From NCBI RefSeq assembly GCF_016735515.1, contig NZ_JAERQZ010000001.1, forward strand, positions 310,001-374,000: a stretch of 64,000 bases of DNA. The letters are read 5' to 3'. Position numbers and translations under genes: made by a program. Below, in pieces: positions 58,801 through 64,000 of this stretch. How positions within the stretch are numbered: position 1 is the first letter of the stretch; every line of letters starts with the position of its first letter. Below the pieces are notes generated by a model. The model worked only from the letters and a program-made list of their open reading frames with translations. It had not been told where the DNA came from and ran no database searches. The DNA is from Piscinibacter sp. HJYY11 (GTDB lineage Bacteria; Pseudomonadota; Gammaproteobacteria; Burkholderiales; Burkholderiaceae_C).

Positions 58801-59692
58801 CGCCGTTGCCGGTGGACGACGCGGTGCTCACGACGCCGCCGATGCTCAGGTTGTCGGCGCGTCCGCCGCCTTCTTCGCGCAGCTGGCCGCCGATGACGAT
58901 GCGCCCGCCGGCGGCGAGCGTCTGCGAGCCGAGGCCAGTGGTGAGGGTGCTCGACTGCGGCTCGCTCGGCGTGGCCTGCGCCAGCTGCACGAAGCCGCTC
59001 GTGCCCACGGCGCGCAGCGTGGCGTCGGACGCATTGGTCATGTTGATCTCGCCGCGTGGCGCCGAGATGACGCCGTGGTGCTCGATCTGCGACTGGCTGA
59101 TGAGGATGATGGAGTCGCCCTCGGTCACCTGGATCTGCGGGGCGCGCGGGTCGTTGGCGGTGGCGATGTGGATCGTGCCGGCGCCGCCGCTGAGCGCGAT
59201 GTGGTCGCCGTTCATCAGGCTCGCGTAGTTGTTGCCCGTCATCGACGGCGCGAGGTCGATGGCGCTGGCGACCAGCGAGCCGGTGTTGACCTGCGCACTC
59301 GAGCCGAAGATCACGCCGGCCGGGTTGACCAGCAGCACGCGGCCGTTGGCCGTCATGGCGCCGTGGATCTCGCTCGCGGTCGGCCCGCTGCCGGAGCCGG
59401 TGACGCGGTTGACGAGCAGGCTCTGCGCGTTCGGCTGGATGATGGTGACGCGTGCGGCGCTGCCGATGGAGAAGCTCGACCACTCGACCAGGCCACGGTT
59501 GCTGGCGCTCTGCGTCTGCGTGATGGCGAGCGTGTTGCCGACCGGCGCGGCCACCGTCGCATTGATGACGGCGCCGCCGGGGCGCACCACGGGCAGCGTG
59601 TTGGCGGCGACCTGCGCATGCGCGGGCAGGGCGCCCAGGGCCAGCAGCGCGCACAGCGCCAACGGGGAATGCTTGAACGAGGGTTGGCTCAT
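55829..59692 (-). CDS. Two-partner secretion exoprotein (filamentous hemagglutinin-like TpsA)
   Basis: 1287 aa. A Sec signal (about 1-26, ending LPAHAQ) is followed by the TPS secretion domain (about 30-270), with NRGLVEWSSFSIG, VTIIQPNAQSLLVNRVTG, EIHGAMTANGRVLLVNPAGVIFG and VNTGSLVAS. The rest is beta-helix-like repeat sequence rich in Gly, Thr and Val. MBG-like or YadA anchors are not seen; the C-terminal part is poorly repetitive and includes CVFGDTTTCSVSG and a final Cys pair. It is exported by the TpsB partner encoded ten bases upstream. The start at 59692 gives the only good signal. Confidence 0.88.
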   Translation of the reverse strand: MSQPSFKHSPLALCALLALGALPAHAQVAANTLPVVRPGGAVINATVAAPVGNTLAITQTQSASNRGLVEWSSFSIGSAARVTIIQPNAQSLLVNRVTGSGSGPTASEIHGAMTANGRVLLVNPAGVIFGSSAQVNTGSLVASAIDLAPSMTGNNYASLMNGDHIALSGGAGTIHIATANDPRAPQIQVTEGDSIILISQSQIEHHGVISAPRGEINMTNASDATLRAVGTSGFVQLAQATPSEPQSSTLTTGLGSQTLAAGGRIVIGGQLREEGGGRADNLSIGGVVSTASSTGNGGSIHIDAGAGGSLAVSDASITAASTTATGGHVTLLGNNITLQRGEQAGAPEVIVDGATGGGRIEIGDTRTRAVLVNDNVLLSADATRNGHGGQIRLRAMYEDRNASSPVPRADFGVTEAYGVLRARGGTEGGNGGQIETSGMAVTTALANAGGVTFKQASIDARARAAGGTAGAWTLDPYNVSISNAPPQDVSGGFEPTGPGANVQASDVVAALNAGTSVVISTEAGGAGTQAGNITVAPGTSIIRTAGTAPTTLTLRANNNILVDGSTIGSTGAGPVNLVLHSDVDGNGSGSIAVVNSTLSTAGGNITASGGLSLATGYAQGDASNAGVSITASSIDTVNVQTGGAGDITLRGRAGASPGAPAGVRLDGNFTFGNLTVDGRASHGTAVLLNGADLNGGQGAGNIDIRGIAVRTDSLTATLTGIEADGTRMVVGSGTLTLAGRGDDASIFPSGAVGLRIGDLEIANAGATAGTVRLVGQSTGGSIAPGIQVAPSASTGLVIEDDGSPANVNLVIGALSDVRASSLELGVAGVPPTINVTGTVNIRPLGVSGTTGDLVEQTTVPITIIPRGSNAGAGTFTLQSELVATGGISAGGGIVVGSRAHSGAIVVDTNAFPVATAPARLTLQNEGTGSSGITLRAGNTFGNLGLLSAGNIGQATGSITTQDLVIRGGAATTVTLDSATNQINGNFAFDPPAALTLRTAGDLTVDAASTAAYDATSTTPFAPLSITGSVGGNTALLQAGGDIQVNQPITMTGTSGPRLELAAPTGTVTFATGAALSAPGGLWRIWAPTVVNATAAGSFSNLYGCVFGDTTTCSVSGIALPTTGNSLMRATQPTVTVAANPTTGVIGAPLPSLGYSVTGLVNGDTAAGALAGTLSATLSGTNTYTIGQGTLVSPLGYNIAFTPSILTLRRAELTRHMLMDAFHAENSSDVYGRNLDQPFVCTAASVAGGGLGSGAGADPLASEWGKVRNQPQLSGCLNVTDGGSCSAF

Positions 59693-59702
59693 GTCCGTGT
59701 CC

Positions 59703-61292
59703 TCAGAAAGAGCGTTGCACTTGCACCAGCAGGCGTGCCTTGGGGTTGTCGGGCTCGGAGCGCACCTGCTCCTTGCCGCGGATGCCGAGGCTGGCCTTGA
59801 GGGTGAACCAATCGGGGTGCGTGAACTGCACGCCCAGGCCGTAGCCGCGCAGCGTGCGGCTCGCGCTGCCGGTGAGCGTGTCTTGCGACTTGTCGCGCCC
59901 GTGGCCCCAGTCGTAGAAGGTGTAGGCGCTCCACAAGGGGCTGAACCAGCGGCGCAGCTCCAGGTTGACGATCGCGCCCACGTCACTGGAGCCTTCGGCC
60001 ACAGGGTAGGCGCGCACGCCCTTGTCGCCGCCGAGCGTGAAGCGCTCGGCGTTGTCGAGCACCTTGTCGGTCCACTGGCCGGCCATGCCGGTGAGCAGCG
60101 TGAAGCCACGGCCAAGCGCCTGCAGCCGAGAGGCCTGGAAGCTGAGCTTGGCAAAGCTGCCCTGCGGGGCATTGGGGTCGGGCTGGCTGTCGTACTTGAG
60201 CCGGCCAGCCATCACGCCCACGCTGCCGCCGGTGAAGCCGCCGCCCCAGCGCGCATCGCGCGACTCGAAGGCGAGCGTGGCGTCGAGCGCGGTGATCGAC
60301 TTGTCCGACGAGACGATGTCGGCGATGTTGTCGGCGAGCTTCTTGTGCTGCACGGCCACGCGCGTCACGAGGTTGCGGTCGCGCCCACGTACCAGCGGGT
60401 AGGACAGCGAGGCATCGATCACATTGGCGGTGCCGGTGGCGTCCTGGAACTCTTCGCTGAGCTCGTAGCCCACCCGCGAGTAGCCGATGCCGGCGCGCCA
60501 GGGCGTGGGGCCGATCGGGGCTTCGTAGCCGAGGCGGCCGACGGTGGTGCCGGCGCCGCCCGAGGCCATCAGGCGCAGGTCGAGGTTGTCGCCGATGCCG
60601 GCCGGGTTGTTCCAGCGCAGCAGCGTGCCCACGCGGTAGCGGCCACTGGCCGAGGAGCCGTGGTTGTCGGCGTCGACGCTCGCGTCCCACGCGCGGCGGC
60701 GCTCGGTCTGCACGTTGACCTTGTAGAGCCCTTCGTCGCCGGTCGGCAGCAGCGTGGCCTTGGCCGACACACCGGGCCAGTCGTTGAGCGTGTACATCGC
60801 GCGGTCGAGCGACTGCAGGTCGAGCGGCTGGCCCGTGCGCACGCCGACGGCTTCGAGCACGCGGGTGGCGCGCTCGCGTGACACGGGCGGCTTGGGCGGC
60901 GATTCGATGGTGACCTGCGCCACCTGCGGCTCGACGATCGCGATCTGCAAGATGCCCGCCGTCAGGTCTTGCGCAGGGTAGCCGACGCCGGACATGCCAA
61001 AGCCGCGCTGGTCGTAGAGCTGGCGCAGGGCGGTGGCGATCACGGTGAGGTCGGTGGCGTCGATCTCGCGGCCGATGAAGGGTTGGACGACGGCTTGCAG
61101 TTCCTCGGGCCGCACGGCCTTGGTGGGGCTGAAGCGCACTTCCTTCAGCAGGAAGCGGCCTTGCGTCGTGGGGGCGAGGCTGGGGGCGGATGCGGGTGCG
61201 GCCGGCGTGGGCGCATTGCGAAGCGGGGCGCTCTGGGCGTGCACGGCAGCGCATGCCGCAAGCGCGATCGACGAGACGAGGAAGCGCTTCAT
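59703..61292 (-). CDS. Two-partner secretion transporter TpsB (ShlB/FhaC/HecB family)
   Basis: 529 aa. A signal peptide (about 1-19) precedes a Pro/Ala linker and a POTRA region (about 45-190, with RFLLKEVRFSPTKAVRPEEL and LRQLYDQRGFGMSGVGYPAQDL), then a 16-strand barrel ending in Phe (QVQRSF). The conserved barrel motifs FTLGGDKGVRAYP (usual VRGYP changed to VRAYP) and LRGYGLGVQF are present. It moves the FHA-like protein across the outer membrane. Its ATG overlaps the CHAT gene stop. Confidence 0.9.
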   Translation of the reverse strand: MKRFLVSSIALAACAAVHAQSAPLRNAPTPAAPASAPSLAPTTQGRFLLKEVRFSPTKAVRPEELQAVVQPFIGREIDATDLTVIATALRQLYDQRGFGMSGVGYPAQDLTAGILQIAIVEPQVAQVTIESPPKPPVSRERATRVLEAVGVRTGQPLDLQSLDRAMYTLNDWPGVSAKATLLPTGDEGLYKVNVQTERRRAWDASVDADNHGSSASGRYRVGTLLRWNNPAGIGDNLDLRLMASGGAGTTVGRLGYEAPIGPTPWRAGIGYSRVGYELSEEFQDATGTANVIDASLSYPLVRGRDRNLVTRVAVQHKKLADNIADIVSSDKSITALDATLAFESRDARWGGGFTGGSVGVMAGRLKYDSQPDPNAPQGSFAKLSFQASRLQALGRGFTLLTGMAGQWTDKVLDNAERFTLGGDKGVRAYPVAEGSSDVGAIVNLELRRWFSPLWSAYTFYDWGHGRDKSQDTLTGSASRTLRGYGLGVQFTHPDWFTLKASLGIRGKEQVRSEPDNPKARLLVQVQRSF

Positions 61293-63394
61293 CGCGCAGC
61301 CTCGCCGGCCACCAGCAAACGGCCGTTGCCGATCACGTTGAAGGGGGCCCAGAAGAAGGGGTGCGCGTAGCGGCGGTTCTTCTGCACTTCCAGCTGGGCG
61401 GCCTGCATGCCGGCCATCAGGTCCCGGCCGGCGGCGAGCTCGCGGTAGAGGCGGTTCATGAGCAGGTCGGTGGAGTCGTCGGCCACCGGCCAGAGCGAGG
61501 CGACGATGCTGTTGGCGCCGGCCGAGAGCAGCGAGCGGGTGAAGCCGATGATCTCGTCGCCGCGCGCCACGCGGCCGAGGCCGCTCTCGCAGGCCGAGAG
61601 GGTGATGAGGCGCACGCCGCGCAGGTCGAGGCCGTAGATCTCGCGCGCTTCGAGCAGGCCGGGCTCGGTGGCAGTGCTGGCGAAGAGGATGCGCGAGAAG
61701 AGCGGGTCCACGTCGTCGAGCTCGGCGTGGGCCGCGATGTGGACCATGTTGTGGCGGCCGGCGCTGGCCTTGAAGCGGTCTTTCGTCGCGTCTTGTTTCA
61801 GGAAGATCTCGCTGCCGGTGAAGAGCTTGGCCACCTGCTGCACCTCGCGCTCGGCGCCGGGCAGCGGCACGTTTTTGTCGGTGCTCGGGTTGCCGAAGCC
61901 CAGCAGCTGCGGCGCCGGCACGCTGCCGCGGGCGAGCAGCCGCGCGCCCACGGCGGCCGAGGGCCAGACGTTCAGCGCGCTGCGTTCGATGAGGTAGCTG
62001 CGCCCGTCGTGCAGGGCCTGGAAGGGCAGGTAGTGCAGCGGGCCGTGCGGCACGACGAAAAGGCGTTGCGCGGGCGCGAGGTCGAGGTCGGCGAGCAGCA
62101 GCTTGTAGAGGCTGGCCGCGAGCGTGGTGGTGTCGCGGCGGCGCTCGATCACGCTGCTGCGGAAGTTCTCGACCTGCGGCGCGAGCCCGGCCTGGCCCTG
62201 CGCGATGACGGCGGCCGAGAGGCCGGTGCGGGTGACGAGCCAGACGATGCTGCGCTGGTCGAGCACGTGGAACTGGAGCACTGCTTCGCCGACGGCCAGA
62301 CTCTTCTGCAGCTCGGGGAGCGTGATGCGCTGCTCGGCCAGCGTGTCGGCCGCACGGTCGCGCACGGCGTCGAGCAGCTGCCGCGAACGCGAGGCTTCCG
62401 ACAGCACCCACGCGGCCTCGAATTCGCGCTGGGTGATGGCGAGGTCGAGCGCGGTGTCGAAGACCTTCTGCACGTCGCCGAAGAGGCCGGTCTTGAACTC
62501 GTCGCTCTGGAACTTGCCGCGCAACTGCTCGGCGATGGCCACCGTGTCGAGGTAGGCCTTGAGCGCGGCGGGCTTGTTGCCGCGCTGCAGCTCGACCCGG
62601 CCCAGGCCTTCGTTGGCCCACAGGCGGTGGTAGAGCGCATCGGCGCCGCTCGCCTCGCTGGAAATGCGCTGGAAAAGCGCATGCGCCTGGTCGGCCACGC
62701 CAGCGGCGAGCAGTGCGTTGGCGCGGCTGCGCAGGTAGAAGGCACCGAGCTTGTCGGCCTCGGGGCGGGGCAGGGTGTCGAGCTGCTGCAGCGCTTCGGT
62801 CGGGCGGCCCGCGGCGGTGTAGGCGTTGGCCAGCGACACCAGCACCAGCGGGCGGAACCGCTCGCTCGCGAGCGCCTGGCTGCGCCTGTAGTGGTCGGCA
62901 GCGTCGCCGTATCGGCCGCGGCGCGCCGCCACGTCGCCCAGCACCTTGTGCGAGGGGGCGTGGGCCTGCTGCGGGTTCTTGGGCTTGAGCGCGAGCGCAC
63001 CGTTGGCGAACTTCTCGGCCTCGTCGAGCAGGCCCGCGTAGCTGTAGGCGATGGCGAGGTCGCGCTGGGCCAGCGAGCGCAGGTCTTCGTTGTCTTGCGT
63101 GGTGCCCAGGTGCAGCGCCTTCGCTGCGGCGCGGATGCTCTGGCGGAACTCGCCCTGCTCGGCGAGCGCCACCGAGCGGCCGCAGTAGCTGTAGCCGTCG
63201 AGCTTGATCACGTCGCGCTCGTAGAGGGCGCGACCTTCGGCGCTGAGCGCCAGGATGCCGTTGGCATCGCGGTGGCGGGCGAGTGCGTCGCGGGCAAGGG
63301 TGCTGGCGGGCGCGAGGCCGTCTTGCGCCTGCGCCGCGAGGGCGCCCAGGGCGAGCGCGGCGGCGAGGAAGATGGTGCGATGCAAGGTCCTCAC
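61289..63394 (-). CDS. Exported TPR-CHAT caspase-fold protein
   Basis: 701 aa from a GTG at 63394, preceded by AAGGGAAAG. A signal peptide (about 1-24, ending LAAQAQ) indicates export. TPR-like helices fill about 30-380 (for instance DLAIAYSYAGLLDEAEKFANGAL). The CHAT domain (about 420-700) has the protease dyad His556 (VHIAAHAEL) and Cys602 (TLSACESGLG), plus ANSIVASLWPVADDST. Its ATGA overlap with tpsB shows a common transcript. It may process the secreted TpsA or act in defence of the envelope; this is inference. Confidence 0.85.
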   Translation of the reverse strand: MRTLHRTIFLAAALALGALAAQAQDGLAPASTLARDALARHRDANGILALSAEGRALYERDVIKLDGYSYCGRSVALAEQGEFRQSIRAAAKALHLGTTQDNEDLRSLAQRDLAIAYSYAGLLDEAEKFANGALALKPKNPQQAHAPSHKVLGDVAARRGRYGDAADHYRRSQALASERFRPLVLVSLANAYTAAGRPTEALQQLDTLPRPEADKLGAFYLRSRANALLAAGVADQAHALFQRISSEASGADALYHRLWANEGLGRVELQRGNKPAALKAYLDTVAIAEQLRGKFQSDEFKTGLFGDVQKVFDTALDLAITQREFEAAWVLSEASRSRQLLDAVRDRAADTLAEQRITLPELQKSLAVGEAVLQFHVLDQRSIVWLVTRTGLSAAVIAQGQAGLAPQVENFRSSVIERRRDTTTLAASLYKLLLADLDLAPAQRLFVVPHGPLHYLPFQALHDGRSYLIERSALNVWPSAAVGARLLARGSVPAPQLLGFGNPSTDKNVPLPGAEREVQQVAKLFTGSEIFLKQDATKDRFKASAGRHNMVHIAAHAELDDVDPLFSRILFASTATEPGLLEAREIYGLDLRGVRLITLSACESGLGRVARGDEIIGFTRSLLSAGANSIVASLWPVADDSTDLLMNRLYRELAAGRDLMAGMQAAQLEVQKNRRYAHPFFWAPFNVIGNGRLLVAGEAAR

Positions 63395-63424
63395 GGACTT
63401 TCCCTTCTTGAAGATTGCCGCCGA

Positions 63425-63465
63425 TGCTAGGCACCGGTCATGACGCCTCAAAGTGACGAAGGTGA
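63425..63465 (-). promoter_or_regulatory. TCACCTTCGTC box and CTAGCA element before the CHAT gene
   Basis: On the minus strand TCACCTTCGTC (63465-63455) is followed after exactly 24 bases by CTAGCA (63430-63425), with about 30 bases left to the GTG. The box deviates at one position of the T-G-A-C half but keeps the other half, GTCA. Confidence 0.5.
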
Positions 63466-63500
63466 GGCGCGGTGTCCACGTTCTAGGGGGGTGCGTGGGA

Positions 63501-64000
63501 TCAGGGCACGCTGCGCAGCACCGCGTACAGCTCCTTGGTTCGTACCGGCTTGAAGAGCACCTGGTGGCCGCTGCTGTGCACGCGTTTCACCTCGTCGGGC
63601 GAGGTGTCGCCGGTGATGAGCAGCGCCGGCAGCGGCGCACCGTAGACGCTGCGCACGCGCTCGATGGCGTCGATGCCGTCTTCGCCGTCGGCCAGGCGCA
63701 GGTCGGAGATCACGATGTCGATCACCCCGGCATGGCGGCGCACTTCGGTGCAGGCCTCCTGGATGGTGGCGGCGGTGAGCACCTTGTAGCCCCAGGTCTG
63801 CAGCAGGTCGCTCATGCCCACGCGGATGCTTTCCTCGTCGTCGATGAGCAGCAGCGTGCGGCTCTCGTCGATGGGCGAGGGCACCGTGTCGGCCGCCACC
63901 GCGATGTTGTCCATCTCGTCGAAGGGCGTGGCCTTGATGAGGATGCGAAACACCGTGCCCTTGCCGGGCTTGGACGAGACCTCCAGCTGGTGCCCCATCA
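63501..64000 (-). CDS. C-terminal part of a hybrid sensor histidine kinase (partial)
   Basis: The frame continues beyond the right edge. The first visible residues (GHQLEVSSKPGKGTVFRI) are the end of a histidine-kinase ATPase domain (G2 box region). A receiver domain follows with the acidic pair Asp53-Asp54, phospho-acceptor Asp99 (IVISDLRL), a Thr in LLITGDT and Lys148 in VLFKPVRT. It is thus a hybrid kinase ending in its receiver domain. It ends at 63501 and is followed by the CHAT promoter region. Positions count from the first Met in the visible part. Confidence 0.85.
   Translation of the reverse strand, partial: MGHQLEVSSKPGKGTVFRILIKATPFDEMDNIAVAADTVPSPIDESRTLLLIDDEESIRVGMSDLLQTWGYKVLTAATIQEACTEVRRHAGVIDIVISDLRLADGEDGIDAIERVRSVYGAPLPALLITGDTSPDEVKRVHSSGHQVLFKPVRTKELYAVLRSVP

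Noticed and set aside
55820..59800. 1326-codon open frame antisense to the TpsA gene
   Set aside because: It mirrors the Gly/Thr/Val repeats of the real protein, giving Ala/Gly/Arg/Val low-complexity sequence with no recognisable domain.

Overview
The window is GC-rich chromosomal DNA from a betaproteobacterium, most likely a Burkholderiales member of the Rubrivivax/Rhizobacter/Piscinibacter kind. This is an inference from protein family content, high GC in third codon positions and tight ATGA/GTGA gene overlaps. No rRNA, tRNA, CRISPR array, transposase or integrase was seen. About 56 genes are supported, and the only gene-free stretch above 300 bases is a 657-bp giant imperfect palindrome.

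Layout. 1-6.4 kb holds housekeeping and envelope genes: the end of a Fis-type regulator, a PA2169/DUF2383 protein, a class A penicillin-binding protein, a nitronate monooxygenase-like enzyme, a ModE-type HTH protein and the lytic transglycosylase MltA. 6.5-16.1 kb (+) is a type VI secretion (T6SS) operon tssJ-tssK-tssL-tssM-tagF-ppkA. 16.1-26.3 kb mixes envelope genes (L,D-transpeptidase, OmpA-like protein), a Suv3-like helicase, the palindromic element, two low-complexity exported proteins ending in the same octapeptide, and the T6SS phosphatase pppA and FHA protein tagH. 26.6-32.0 kb (+) is an exported beta-barrel/lipoprotein operon ending in a caspase-like/formylglycine-enzyme-like fusion. 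32.0-41.0 kb (-) is a VgrG cassette: vgrG, DUF6484, DUF2169, a degenerate ketosynthase, a PAAR-like protein, a candidate HNH-type nuclease effector, two proteins sharing a duplicated domain, a TIGR02270 protein and a 57-aa membrane protein. 41.1-55.7 kb (-) is the main T6SS operon: tssA, tssB, tssC, hcp, a candidate cysteine-protease effector, a second hcp, tagJ, tssE, tssF, a 31-codon linker ORF, tssG, tssH, a TPR-methyltransferase and a LysM protein. 55.8-63.4 kb (-) is a two-partner secretion cassette with a CHAT protease-like gene. The right edge cuts a hybrid sensor kinase.

Together these give all thirteen T6SS core components (TssA-M) with the PpkA/PppA/FHA threonine-phosphorylation pathway and TagF, TagJ and PAAR-like accessories, a layout resembling the HSI-I class of Pseudomonas aeruginosa.

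The most interesting unexplained signal is a repeated promoter-like architecture: TGACYTTCGTC (or the palindrome TGAC-N4-GTCA), then exactly 24 bases, then a -10-like hexamer often beginning CTA. It lies before tssA, vgrG, tssJ, tagH, the CHAT gene and ompA, always in the direction of the downstream gene. The spacing centres the motif near -42, the position of a class II activator. This suggests one regulator may control the T6SS, its VgrG cassette and the two-partner secretion cassette.
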